A stretch of 64,000 nucleotides of DNA, taken from positions 47,744,008-47,808,007 of the forward strand of contig CM059973.1 in assembly GCA_030490835.1 (NCBI GenBank). Direction: 5' to 3'. The notes beneath the pieces were generated by a model, which saw only the letters and a list, made by a program, of their open reading frames with translations, had not been told where the DNA came from and made no database searches. This document shows positions 1 to 11,916 of the stretch, one piece after another (within the stretch, counting starts at the first letter, position 1; each line of letters begins with the position of its first letter). A program made the translations under genes and the position numbers. Source of the stretch: Annona cherimola (Eukaryota; Streptophyta; Magnoliopsida; Magnoliales; Annonaceae).

Positions 1-227
1 TTTACAATTTTACACTTTTTAACCCCTTCGATTTTAATTTTGCATATTCTTGTGCTTGTTCAAAAGGATTTAAAAGACCTGAATGAGAAGGAGAAATGAG
101 AAAATTTCTATTAAGATGCAAAAATTATATTAAAATTTAAAAAATTATCTTAAGAATGGAAAATCTCCTCATGCATATCCTATTAAAGTTCCTAGGATCT
201 TTTTGATTATCCATTTAACCTGTTTCA

Positions 228-2172
228 CAAAACTGCATTCATTTTATTAGAGAATAATTTGACTCCACCACACCTCTATTTGATTCTTATTACTATTTTT
301 CTAAAGTTGAAGCCTTATCACTCTTTAACTACACACTTTTGATATAATTTGACATTTTAATTATTTAAAATCCTAAATTTTTTATTGTTATCTATACATT
401 TCAACTTTTTTCTATATTTTTCATACAACTGTTCTTATCTTTGTTCTTTTTATTCCTAATTCTTACTTCTTGTTGGTCTCAATTAGTTAGTTAAAATCTA
501 AGAGGAGACGAGTTAATTAGGTTATTAAAAATTCTTCGGGTTCTAAATATCAAAACCCTAGTTTAATCACTATCATATAATAAAATTTTATTGAGCTATA
601 GAGAGCATATGAATCCAAGAAAATAAATGAAAATGAGAGCACATAATCAATGACAAACAAGAAAATTTTATAATAGTTCAGTAACAACCCTATTTCAAAA
701 TTATATTAGGATACAACTTATAGCACAACTTAGAGCATGTACTCTCTTCTAGATTTAGCTTTAGGCATATAATACAATGTAGGTAAGTGATTACTGAGCA
801 TCATTCCAACCAATGACTACTTCGATCTCTTCTTAGACTTGGTTTCTAATACTAATGTAAAGAAAATAGGAAACTAGTGCACAAAAGAAATTTTATCCTT
901 TACAAATTACGTAAGCGATTATAATAACGGTATGCTCTTGAAGATTTGTACAAAAAATATAGAGTTGACTACTTTTCACTCAAGCATAAGGACTTAAAAT
1001 CATCTTTGAGAGACTTTAATACTTGTGAGATGGAAGAAGAAAGCTCAATTAGTATTCTTGCTTGCCCTTTGAACTCATTTTTATAACTTGGAGCATAAAC
1101 GATCCATTTGGTGGTAGGTGGCATACATTAATTGCTTCAAGATGTAAATTTTTCTGATCGTTATGACTAAAGTCATAAGCAGGGTCAATTTTGAGATTGA
1201 CTTCACTTGCAAGTTGCAATTAGGAATTTACGAAAATTGCATGTGAGGTCAACTTAGACTTCAACTTTGCTAATGCATAATCCTTTTGTGTATTCCTTTG
1301 GCCACTTTTTCTTTACTCAAATTGCATGTGAGATTGACAAAAGTATGCAACTAGACTTAAATAGTAGAAATAAGTTGACTTGGTATTCAACTTGTCTTCT
1401 CGAACTTTCAAAAATTGAGTTCTTCTTTCAACATCTTTTATTCAAATATAAGTTCAGATTGACTTAAATTGCTACTTCAATTAAGTCATTGGCGAGGTTG
1501 ACTTGAGGTCTAATTTTGCTTTTCTATGATTTTGTCTATTATATACAATTTGAGTCGCAAATGAGGTTAATCTAGGATGCGACTTTACTCAAGTCTAAGT
1601 CAATGTAAGATGTGATTTCACTTGTGCTACATATACTATAGAGTTGGATTCTTCCATTTGGAGTTTTTTTAATGTGCATTGAGTTTGGTTCTTCTGTAAT
1701 CACTTGAAGCACGACTTACTGGTACCTTAAGTTCATTGCAATTAACTTGTTAATCATTAAAATCAGTATAGTTTGTAATTATCCACATATTTATTCACAC
1801 TTCGATTATATTACATTACTCTCTTACTTCTTTAGAAATTTATCTACTACCTCATACAAAACGAACCCATACATATAGGTATTTTAACTTTGTGGCTTTT
1901 TTTTTTATGTCGGTGCCTTAAGTTTAAGGAATTTATAGATTTTGACTCTTAAGTTTTACTTTCACACAAGATAACTTTAGGTTTCAAAAATTTGCAAGCT
2001 AAGTCCCTTTTGTTAAGTGAAGTCTTAATATCCTTAATAAGTGTAATTACTTATCCATGTGATAATATTAATCAACTCCTAGATGAATTGTAAGGTATGG
2101 TTGGATTTTCTTGACCATTTTCTTCAATGAGTTTCTTGCCAAAAAAGTAAAAAGTGAATACTTCAAATTTTA
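228..2172. repeat. Diverged direct repeat, copy 1 (interrupted)
   Basis: The blocks at about 228-470 and 1800-2172 together match 2690-3195 in order, with many substitutions and indels. Shared stretches include attcattttRttagagaata near the start, then ttgttaagtga, and ggtatggttggatttt near the end. The gap between the two blocks is the decayed copia solo LTR at 471-1799. No coding potential is seen and the parent family is not recognised. It could be an old tandem duplication or two copies of an unnamed dispersed repeat. Confidence 0.55.
471..1799 (-). mobile_element. Ancient, CpG-depleted copia-family solo LTR (S0)
   Basis: It starts TGTTGGTCtC and ends near ccacatatttattcaca, matching in order the minus-oriented LTRs at 26561-28396 and 36184-37790. 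Shared landmarks are ctctcttctagatt near 750, ggtaggtggc near 1110 just past the TATA region, and the terminal ttgttaatcatt near 1750. Near-match 5-bp flanks CTTCT (466-470) and CTTCG (1800-1804) fit an old TSD. At 1329 bp it is shorter than the 1.6-1.8 kb of young copies. The GTCGAC modules of the young copies have become GTTGAC, GTCAAC or ATTGAC. No internal region is attached, so this is a solo LTR. Confidence 0.75.
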
Positions 2173-2689
2173 TTTAAGTGTGGGGTCCATTTGGCATGAC
2201 ATACCTAGCAAGGCATAGCTTAGGCTTTTATTGGTTCAAGTTATTTTGATTTGGGCCCAACATACTAATAGTATAAGTCTTTTTGTGAGAAGATACTTCA
2301 TTTAGTTTATGGAAAATATGCAGATACTACTTTGATAACGTTAGAATGAAGTAGGGAATGCAAAAAGTTAATACATTAAGTACTCAACTATTCTATGTTT
2401 ATTTTTTACTTTTATATTCTAATCATTTTTTTGATATTTATCCTACAATTATTCTATCTATTTCTACTTTATTTCTAATTTATCCCTATTATATTGATTC
2501 CTTTCTTCATTCCTCATTTCCATTCTCACATTATCAAATGGGCCTTTAATTTATATAGGTTTTTCACCGAAACCGATTAGCTGCCAAATGAGATCTTAGT
2601 TGTCGACTGAATTTTTGTACTTATAGACCTTCAATTTTACCATTTTGTGCCTTTTAATACTTATGTTTTAAATTTATATATTCCTATTC
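2173..2689. other. AT-rich intergenic sequence, no feature seen
   Basis: This 517-base stretch separates the two repeat copies. It is AT-rich, with a short open frame of no recognisable family. I see no RNA gene, promoter or terminal repeat in it. Confidence 0.5.
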
Positions 2690-3195
2690 TAAGGTTGACA
2701 ATTATATGAAACTACATTCATTTTGTTAGAGAATAGTTTGAAACCATTATTAGTTTGTGTAGTAAGAGCTAATTTTAATTTTTTTTACCACTCTTTCATA
2801 CACACCTTTCAATATGATTTCACATCTTATCTACTTAAAAATCATATTTTTATTACTATCTTTACATTCTAATTTTTTTATATCTTTTCATGAAACTATA
2901 CTATTTGCTTAGCTTTATACTCTTAATCTTTATTCCTTTCATATCATATTATTTTATGACCTTTTAATAGAATTTTTATTTGCTCTTTTTACCCGATACT
3001 AAACTGACCATGTCTACATAATAACTTTGTGGATTTTTTGCATTTTGGTGCCTGACGTCTCTCTTGTTAAGTGAAAGTCTCAATACCGTTAACTAGTGTG
3101 ATGTTCGTAACCACGTAATAATCTTATCCAACTTTTGTATCGGTTGAGTGGTATGGTTGGATTTTTTCGACCATTTTCTTGCTCGAGTTTCTTCC
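2690..3195. repeat. Diverged direct repeat, copy 2 (uninterrupted)
   Basis: This is the uninterrupted partner of the split copy at 228-2172. Its continuity across about 2940-3000, where the other copy carries the old LTR, supports the boundaries assigned to that LTR. It is AT-rich and non-coding. Confidence 0.5.
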
Positions 3196-3862
3196 TAAAA
3201 ACAAAAAAAATAAAATACTATTAAATTTCATTCAAGTAATGCAGGATCCCACCATCAAAATCTAAACCTTTTTTTTGCCGTTACATCAAAATTTAAACCT
3301 GAAGCCATATAAAACTTTTTTTTTATTTTTTATGGCAGAAGCCATATATAACTTGATTAAGGTTCGCAAGTGCAAATTTTACAGGCTAGGGAAACGAATA
3401 TGCAAAAATCGGGTCAAGATTGATGATGAACATGCAAAATTGAAACTTGGGAATAAAAATGAAAATTGATAAATATGAGGTGTGAACACGCAAAAGAACC
3501 CCTTGTTCTGACCCGTGCGAAGAGAATAATCATCTATGCCTTCAAAAGTGCGATTGCGCAACCCCATCCCGAGCAAGCAGGGAAGGGAGGAAAAAAAAAG
3601 AAAAAGAAAGTCCACTGAAAAATGGTTACAACTATCCATTTCCGACTCCTCCCATGTACATCAATCCCCACCATCCAAGAACTTCTTTGATTGATCAATT
3701 CCAACCGTCGAGATGGTGTGAAGGAATTGGACGGTTGATTAGAGGCCTGCAACGCTTCCCATGGGCAAGCCGCAAGCGTCAATGGTGGTAGCTAACTAGA
3801 TGTGCTCCAACATATACATAAGAAAGGGAAACATAAACCATGTTCATCCATTCATGCCATAG
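3196..3862. other. 3' flank of the WRC-domain gene
   Basis: This lies downstream of the minus-strand stop codon at 3863-3865. It should include the 3' untranslated region, but no poly(A) signal is clear enough to place the transcript end. Short open frames here (for example 3379-3639 and 3534-3782, minus) show no recognisable domain. Confidence 0.4.
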
Positions 3863-4494
3863 CTAATCTTCAGTTGCTGCTGCAGCGTAGTTCGTTTGGC
3901 CGAGCAAGCTGCTAATTGATCGAGCCTTCACTGTCCCGATCCTCTTCCTCTTGTTCTTGTTTTTCTCTTTCATTACCGTCAGCTTCTCTTCCAACCTTCC
4001 TTCATCCCCATCCTCCCAATGTTGCTCAAACGGCAAAGATAATGATAAGCTTCCTTCATCATTACCAGGCGGCGGCAGCCGCACCACGGCTACGGCAGTC
4101 GAAGAAACATGGCTTGGGACACTGATCATGCTTCGCAGCCTTCCCTTGCCAAGATGATGCTCGCATAGAGCGTAGCCCACAAGTGTCTGCTGGCAACATC
4201 TCCAACCCCTCCCATTCACCCGACTGCACCTCGACCCCTCCATTACACTACTGCCTCCTCCTCCGCTACTGCTGCTGCTATTACTATTGTCATTTCTTTT
4301 TTTCTTCACGAAATTACTACTGTCATCACTCCCATCTTTCTCTTCTTCTCTTTCTTCTTTCTCAGCATCCAAGATTTTCTTGCCCAGCCTTCTCTTTCGC
4401 TTATTTTCCTTCTTCCCTTCTTCATATACTTCTGCTGTGCTACCCAGCCTTTTCTTTAGTGAAGCTTCCTCCCCCACTTCAAACCATCTCCCAG
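3863..4494 (-). CDS. Exon 3 of the WRC gene (WRC zinc-binding domain and C-terminus)
   Basis: This is the best-supported part of the gene: a long open frame with the CX9CX10CX2H WRC signature around 4150-4230 and a basic C-terminus ending in NYAAAATED. The acceptor could be GTCGTAG|CT or, three bases of protein earlier, GGAAG|TC; both keep the frame. Another exon between 4613 and 4690 cannot be excluded, because a good donor (AAG|GTATGTG, minus) sits near 4610, but no matching acceptor and phase were found. Confidence 0.8.
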
Positions 4495-5633
4495 CTACGA
4501 CTTCCATGATCGGTCAGTAAGAAAAGAAATGATAACAAGAAATGATAACAACAGAAACAGCAGAAAAAGAGAAAAAATGGGTATGTTTGCTTTTGCGGAG
4601 ATCACATACCTTGATGACGATGATGGTGGTGATAATGAGAAGAGGAAGAGGAAGAGGAAGCCGAGGAGGAGGGAAGAAGCCAATTAACAGCTAGACATTC
4701 AGTACCCCAACTGTTCCACATTACATCAAATAGTATTACAGATGTACACCTCATGAAAGCATGGTTAGTGAGATCATAAGAATAATTTATGTTTTTATTT
4801 ATTTATTTTCTGTAATTTATAGAAAAAAAAATAAGAGAAAAAGGAAGATGATTGGTTGTGTGCATGTAATAATGTCTGGATTGTAATGGCTGTGGCATCT
4901 GTTGACGGGCTAAAGAAAAGGCCCACACACGTATATACATGTAATAAGAAGAAAAGTCGAGAAACATCATTTTGGTGAGTGAAATGGCCATGTTGGAACT
5001 TTTACTAGGTAGAGCGAGAGAGAGGAAAATGGTGACTTTATTTACCTCTTACTGTTGCTGTTGTGGTTGTGGATGGCAGTCAATCTCTGCTCCTCGTCCT
5101 CTAGTTTCACTTGCCTTTCGTCCATAGTCTGAAAATACGAAGAATAAATTGAAAAAACGGGATGAGGAAAAGGGAAACATCGGGACTAATAGATCGATCT
5201 TTGCACCAGTGGGAGAAACGAACGGTGGCACTCAGATGGAGAAAGAGAGGAGAAGGCACGGCCCCATAATATTCGAGGAAAGATCAAGGTTGGGACTAGG
5301 TCTGGATATGGATCGTTGCACCCAGTTGAAGAAAACGTGTAGAGAGCCCATCAAAAGATACGATCCGGATATCCAAGAAAAAAGAGGCGGAGAAATACCA
5401 AGATTGGGCGTATGCCAGGAGACGGATCACTGCAACCGCCAACCAGATATACAAAAGCAAAGCAAGATAGGGAACGAGTCCAGAAAGCAGAAAACTGAAA
5501 TTGGGTGTGTGGATGGAGACGGATTTGTTACACCCAGATGGAGAAAAGAGAGGGGATTTGCCCTTGTGAGCTGGGTGGGGGCCGATTAATCAGGAGGAAG
5601 CTCGGATAAATGGTCGTGTGAAGTAGATAGACA

Positions 5634-5671
<38 letters not shown>

Positions 5672-6048
5672 GGTAGAACCTGGAGTGGATTTGGGGGCTG
5701 AGAAGAGCGGGAGGCAATGCATCCGTTTCGCTTCTTTCGGACGGTGACAAGGAAATCGGTTGTTGTGGGTTTTGTAGATCGATAATTTTCTTCTTCATCA
5801 TCGTCATCTTTGGCTAGGATATCTTGTTGGGTATGATCCCCTTTGAGGTGCAGTCCTTGCATTTGTCTTCCTTCCCTTTCTTCTCCTCCTCCTTCTCCGG
5901 CTGCGGCTGCTGCTGTGCTCGCGTGTGGCTCTTTCTTCTGCTCCTGTAGCCGTTGGTTTGGGTTTTGGTTCTTGGATGGGAGATTCAAGAGCGCGAGGGA
6001 ATGAGAGATGGGTGGGAGCGGCAACAAGGATCTGTTTCGGATCCTCAT
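3863..6048 (-). CDS. WRC-domain protein, three-exon gene model (nuclear, GRF-related zinc-binding domain)
   Basis: The proposed exons are 6048-5680, 5128-5053 and 4494-3863, about 358 residues. The start is the ATG at 6048, giving an MRIRNR N-terminus. Phases agree across both introns: exon 1 ends in phase 0 at CAG|GTTCTA, and exon 2 runs from TTTTCAG to the strong donor GTAAGAG and ends in phase 1. Exon 3 starts after GTCGTAG and encodes GRWFEVG, two basic stretches (KRKRR, NKRKR), an acidic and Ser/Gly-rich linker, and the WRC domain at about residues 234-270. The WRC pattern is C-X9-C-X10-C-X2-H with the diagnostic GWRC. In plant growth-regulating factors WRC is a nuclear, DNA-binding, zinc-coordinating domain; here no QLQ domain is present, so this is a WRC-only relative, not a classical GRF. 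The exact splice sites are inferred. Its DNA-binding role is family knowledge, not shown here. Confidence 0.72.
5053..5128 (-). CDS. Exon 2 of the WRC gene (76 bp, predicted)
   Basis: This exon is bounded by TATTTTCAG and GTAAGAG on the minus strand, and reads TMDERQVKLEDEEQRL in the frame set by exon 1. It is predicted only from splice signals and phase; no domain is recognisable in it. Confidence 0.5.
5636..5666. repeat. (AG)n microsatellite in intron 1 of the WRC gene
   Basis: An uninterrupted 31-base AG dinucleotide run lies just inside the first intron, about 13 bases past the donor. Repeats of this kind are usually length-polymorphic. Confidence 0.95.
5680..6048 (-). CDS. Exon 1 of the WRC gene
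   Basis: 123 codons start with MRIRNRSLLPLPP. An in-frame upstream ATG at 6123 exists, but the basic MRIR start is the more typical N-terminus of WRC-only plant proteins. Residues 50-70 are Ala/Gly/Glu-rich. The open frame runs on past the donor into the GA repeat of intron 1, where it encodes only Ser-Leu repeats, which is why I end the exon at 5680. Confidence 0.6.
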
Positions 6049-7495
6049 GTATGGAAGGGGAGAGTTGTAGTGGAGCTGCAGATTCTCCCAAACCCCGCAA
6101 AAACAATAAAACGACCACCTCAAAGTCTGGCTCGCCTGCGGGTCTCTCCCTCCTCCTCCCCCTTTCTCTGCTCGTTGTGTTTCAATGGCCTACTTCCTGT
6201 GGTAGTTTGCCACCATTTGGAAAATAGGGTGACTCGTCTTCCGTGCACGCGCCTCTGAGGCGGGGCCAACTAGTTCATGCAAAATTGTGGGCCACTGTGT
6301 TTCAATACTCCGGATGCGCAGCAATACACAAATTTGCTCCCACTTATGTGCTTGTTTGATAATGGTGGAGCTTGTTGCTTAATAGCTTGTAGTCTTATAC
6401 GTGGCTAAAATAATCAAAAATATATTTGATAGGCCTCAGATAAATGTCTGAAAATAATTTGACGGAAACAAATTTTTTTAAATAAAAGGGATAAATTCAA
6501 GACCAAAAATACTAGTTAAAATATTTACAATTTTATTTAAATGAATTTAAAAATTAAAAACCTAATTTGAGTATTTATCTATTGAGGGTTGGAAACTCAT
6601 TTATTGCGATTCCAGTTAGGAACGAGAACTAACGAACATTAAGGTGTTGGGATTTTCAAAAATTATAAGAAGTGTAAAATAATTTCCTAGATTACCAACA
6701 AAAATAAAATAGCTAAAAAAGTAAAATACTTAGGCAGTTCTGCAATAGGTCTGGGGATCGAACTTCGCTCTTTACGTTTTTGGCTTATTTATTTGTAAAG
6801 TACCCCCCATCATCAAGGGATGCAACGTTGGCATGGCTGTTGATTTGGTTGTGAATTGAAGAGATTCAAGGAATTGAGGGAAGACAACTGTTACCCTTGT
6901 CTTAATTTAGACATTGTGTGTCCAAGCTGTTGATTTACAAAATTGACATATTATTTTAAAATTTTCTCCATTCAACTAAAAATCCTGTTTTAAGTGTTCT
7001 TATGCCTAAAAAAGGTGTTGCTTTCTATTCTAATTCAGGTTTCACTTTTTATATTCTGGGAGTAACTGAAAATTACCCTAAGAAGCAAATAGGGTAGCAA
7101 AACTGTCTTAAAAAAAGTGACGTTGTAATACACCTGAAGTGAAACTTGGTTCTATTTTCACTTTTCTCACTATCCTTAATTTTTTTATATTTTGCCTCAA
7201 CAATTTTAAGGCAATTTTTCCTGGTCTTGTCCCTTTTCTATTATTTATAGATGCTCCCCCAATCATCCATTCTACCCATAAAGCTTAATGTCCCAAGATT
7301 AGACTGTTGTGTTGATACCAATTTCAAAAAATGGAAATAACAACTTCATCTTTTCTTAACTTGAATTGGAGTTGTTTATGTCCTCACCATGCTAAGACCT
7401 GAAGAAAAAGAAGAAATATTTCAAGATAAACACCGAAGAGTGAAGTCGGATATGGACAACTATGTTTACAAAGGGCACATTATTCAGGCACTATC
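6049..7495. other. Upstream flank of the WRC gene and intergenic DNA
   Basis: The first 200 bases are pyrimidine-rich on the gene's sense strand and probably hold the 5' leader and core promoter; no TATA box can be assigned with confidence. From about 6300 the sequence becomes AT-rich. No gene, RNA or mobile-element terminus was identified before the LTR at 7496. Confidence 0.4.
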
Positions 7496-8882
7496 TGTGG
7501 TGCCTCAGCCCGAGCATCACAACCTTACTCCAAGATTTATCGATTGGTAAAAGTGATCAGGATTGTTGTCTTGTCACACGGCGAGCTTATTGGATGTTTA
7601 TCCACTTAATCCTAACTCCTTAGGAGTTTATATCATTCCACTTGTTTCAACTTTCCATCAAATGCCTTTTTAGGCCATTATACCATTTGAGAATTACATA
7701 TGTTATCTCATAACCTTCATACTTAATCATATCATGATATTTCATGCCTTAGCATTTATCCATAAAATTTTTTTGCCAATCCATAGGCATAAAATATAAC
7801 ATAATCCTTCTACAGAATTGAATAACAATTTAATTATTTTCATTCATATAATCATTCAACCCTTAGGTTCATACACAGGTAACTCATAGAAATTCATTCA
7901 ACCTTGAATCTCCACCTGTGCTCCTTGCCTCCTTCCTTTCACCTGTCTTTGGGTTTAGAAAATAAAATGTGAGTCGAAACTCAATAAGTAAGCTATGGAG
8001 TTTTCAGGCAATTCATTTTAAAGGCAACATTATTTAAAAGCATTTCTCTCCATTCGGTAGGAGACACTTAGCAAGTGATCAACTACCAGTGGAGCAGACA
8101 CCTTTTCATAAACCATTCATAAACCATTCGTGTAAACTAGTCATGTAAACCAGTTTAATCCCAATTTTTGGGCATTTCATAAACATTGGATGTGCAAATG
8201 CATCATTTCCATTCATGACATAATCCTTCATGTGAAGGTACGCTAGCTCGGGGAACATCCTTTTATAACATGATCCTTTCCATCCTTGGCGCCGGACCTT
8301 CCGACTTTGCAGACTCCTTATCTTGCTTTCTGTCTTGACTAGCCTACTTGATTTTCATTTTATGCATGACTTTTAGTCACCCCGACATTATATACCTCTT
8401 ACATATGGCATATTGTCATTCTCATGTAGAGAATTCTTTGCACCATCCCTTTTTAAACATCATTTCAATCCATGCTACATCACTTTTCATAAATACTTGC
8501 AAAATAGTAAGCAATTCATTTGTCATATTGAAAATATCATTTCAATACACATTGAGATAAAGGAATGACCATCCTCAAACATATTAGAAAGAATTTAAAA
8601 CATACATTTGCTAAACCATTCAAGCAGTTAGAACATCATTGGCAACATTTTATCATAATTTGATAAAACAAAACTCATTTAGAAAGCTGCTTGCTTACCT
8701 GCTTCACCTTAGCTTTCCGTATCTACTTTTTTTTGCCTTTTCCTATACACATAAGAATGACATTGCATTCATAACATTTTCATTTGCTTGCTTAGTTTTC
8801 CAATCCATAATCCATTAACATACATAACCCACTTGAATTCCAAGTCAAGTATACATACATCGCACTCACTTGTGCATCATAC
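7496..8882 (-). mobile_element. LTR0, 3' half of a minus-strand gypsy (chromovirus-type) LTR
   Basis: It begins TGTGGTGCCTC, the reverse complement of a CACA-ending LTR like those at 29159 and 62787. It then repeats, in reverse, the LTR landmarks: gtttcgactc near 7975, a GC-rich block with tggcgccgg near 8290, and the ccttttcctatacacat block near 8740. There is no primer-binding site to its left, so 7496 is an outer end or a solo-LTR end. Element A interrupts it at 8882; it resumes at 62788. Confidence 0.7.
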
Positions 8883-10182
8883 TGTGAAACCCAACCAAGG
8901 TAGGACCCAAATGTATGCATTGAACATTCACATGTGATTATATGTGTAATTATTGAATTTTGAATGATTTATGTGATTTCGCTAATTATTGCAATTAGGG
9001 TTAAGAATTAGCAATGATGACTTGAGTAATCATTTTGAGTTAATATGGGACAATGGGATTAGAGTAAATTGTTGATGATCAAAATATGAAAATTTATCAT
9101 GGATAAATATTTTAAATTATTTAATATGAATTATGAGGATTTAAATGATAATTGACAAGTTAAGTGGAAAAACACTAGAAAATTCATACGCCTGTAAGGC
9201 GGATTCAAGTGAAATTTGAGATGAAAGTTGATAATGTTGGACTTGGTATTATGGAATTATTGGATTATGAAAATTCTTGATGAAATTAGTGAAATAATTT
9301 ATTGATCATATCTCAAATCCAACCGTTAACTTCAAATGGCTATAACTTGAGTTAGGAAAATCAGATTGAGATGAAATTCAAAACGGTTGAATGAAATTAT
9401 GAGATTAATATTTTGGAAGGTTTAGATTAAGCATATTATGATGGAAAAATACCTGAATTGGAAAAGGTGAGCATAGTTGACTTTTGCACCTCAAAGGTAC
9501 CATGCATTAAATGCTAGAGTACATGGAATTAATGCAAGTTTTTAATGGAAAAATAGGTGTCCAATGCAGCTTATTTTCAGGGTATTTTATGCATTAATAT
9601 AAAATGAAAAAATCCAAACAATATCCCAGCAAAGGACGTCCACATTAAGGGGCTAGAAAGTGCTCAAAGTGAGCATAGGTTATGTGGCAATGTAGGGACG
9701 TCCAAGGGCTGTTGCTGCTAGTTTTTTTAATTTCTTATTTTTTAAATAATGCACATACATAGCTGACATGTAGGGACATTAGAATGTGCATTTATTCATG
9801 TGAAAATTCTTGCAAAAAAATTTATGAATGGCAGTTGCATTGAAGGATGAAAACGTGGACAACATAGGCATGAGTATGGACGTGCATTGATGTGCTGTTG
9901 CTGCCATTTTTGCTAATTTTTTATGTCGAATTAATGATTAAATTAAATGTTAATTAGGTGTATAATTTACCCTCAAATTACGGTTATTAAAAATGGGAAA
10001 AAAATTTAGAAAATGGACAGCAGCAAGGACGTGATTAAGTGGACAGATGTATGGTTATGATATTGAGCAGATTTTGGCTTTAAGAAAAATAGTAAAAATT
10101 AATTTACTTGGTTGTAAATTGTACAGCACATCTAGGGGGATAAATACACATTTATGGCTATGGAAAATCAGCCCCAAGTGGG

Positions 10183-11885
10183 TGTTGGAAATATGTGGAA
10201 AATAAGCTAAATCTATGTTTTGATAATTAACAAATCAATTTGAGTAAGTCTTGGCTACTAACATGTTTGTGGAAGTGATTAAAGGATATACATTTGAAGA
10301 AAAAGAAGCATGGCAGGTTAAGTCGATTTCCAAGTCGACTCAAGCATCGACTTAAGGCCAAGTCGATCCCCAAGTTGACTCCAACATCGACTTCGAGGCG
10401 TCGTTTTCTTCCAGAGTTGAAAATGGAGAGCTGAACTGCCAAAGTCGCAAACGAAGTCGACTTCGCATGCGACTTGGGTCGAAGTCGCAGACCAAGTCGA
10501 CTCCAGTATCGACTTCAACATGACAAAACCTTCCAGAGTTGAAGTCCAGAACCCGAAGTGCTGAAGTCGCACCCCAAGTCGACTCCACTTGCGACTTGAG
10601 GTGAAGTCGCAGACGAAGTCGACTCCGGCATCGACTTCGATCGGGCAGAAGAGAAATTTCAGAAGACAAGTTGGGATTAACTGATTTCAAGACAAACTTG
10701 TATGAAGATGAAGATCAAGCCAACCTAGATGCTCAAACTGAAACATATGAAGACTAATCCAAGTCCAAGCAAGATGCATAAACTCAACCAAGAACTTGTT
10801 CAAGATTACATGATTCAAGTCTCATGGATTCAAGGCTTACAAAGCATGGAGCTAATGAAAGCAAGCTAAAGTGAAGACACAATGATTCAAAAAGAAATGA
10901 AAAATGCAAAAGAACAACAAGGCATGAAGAAATCTAAGCAAAACAAAAGCATCCCAAAGATTTCAATTTCGTCAAGCTAACTGACGAGGTGAAGTCGCAT
11001 ACCGAAGTCGACTTCACCTACGACTTGGGTCAAGTCGATGACCAAGTCGACCCAGCAAGGAACTTGAAGTTGCTACGGACAGGCGAAGTCGCACCCGAAG
11101 TCGACTCCATCTGCGACTTGGGCGAAGTCGCACCCGAAGTTGACTCCACCTGCGACTTGGGTCGCAACGGTCGGAAAATATTCGAACGTTGGCGTATTAA
11201 ATGCGGGTCACCTACCTTCAAACGTTCGGATTCCCTCCACAATTATAAAAGGCATTCAATGAGAACGAGGGAGGTAGCTGAGATTTATTAACTGCTCATA
11301 ACTCCTATCTCAAAAGAGCTTCAAGTGATCAAGTCAATCCTTAGAAGAAGAACTTTGCTTCAAACTGCTAAAGCTCAACTGTTGATTCTTCAAAGCCAAC
11401 ACTACAAGTTCTTCACTGCGCCAAACTGCTTCTACACAACTGTAACGTGTAGATTCTGTTGTTGTTATTATTATTGCTGTATTGAACTTGATTTAGTTTG
11501 AGGAACTAAGATCAAGTGTAAGCAAAGTAGTGTATGATTGGAGTGGAACTCATCACCTACTTGTGCTGTGATTTGTTGATGCCCCCTAGAGCTAGAATCT
11601 AGAAGAGAGCAGTGGCTCTAGTTGTATTTGTGAAATACAATAGTGGAACCCAAGTCACAAGGGGTGTGAGCTTGGAAGATTGGAGTAGGGAGGTTGCCCG
11701 AACCACTATAAAATCTTGTGTGTTGATTTATATTTCTGCTCTCTACATTATATTGTTTTCCATTTCGTTTCTTCATTAAGGGGACTAGATTAATCTGGGG
11801 TAAAGTTTCTGTTTAAGTTATAAATTTTTAAATACCCAATTCACCCCTCCCCTCTTGGGTAATTGCCATTAACTCGGGACCAACA
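10183..11885 (+). mobile_element. Copia-family solo LTR S1
   Basis: 1703 bp, TGTTGGAAATATG to GGGACCAACA, flanked by the TSD GTGGG (10178-10182, 11886-11890). It has no internal region. The U3 part holds eight GTCGAC-centred modules in two clusters (10318-10640 and 10990-11165), a TATA box TATAAAAGG at 11244-11252, and the family end that reads aggggtgaattgggt on the other strand. It is nearly identical to S2 and matches the LTRs of full element C. Confidence 0.93.
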
Positions 11886-11916
11886 GTGGGGCCCACAACT
11901 AGAGCAAATCCAGCTC

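Noticed and set aside
1..3475. Possible inverted termini, tttaattttgcatattc near 40 against the reverse of aaaattgaaact near 3435
   Set aside because: The similarity is short and AT-rich with no TSD. I could not separate it from chance.
3863..4494. miR396 target site in the WRC exon, as in classical GRF genes
   Set aside because: The site in GRFs lies in the conserved Arg-rich WRC end. I see no matching stretch here, in line with a WRC-only protein.
5149..5589. 146-codon plus-strand frame opposite intron 1 and exon 2 of the WRC gene
   Set aside because: No recognisable domain, low-complexity composition, and it overlaps a gene with good splice signals on the other strand.
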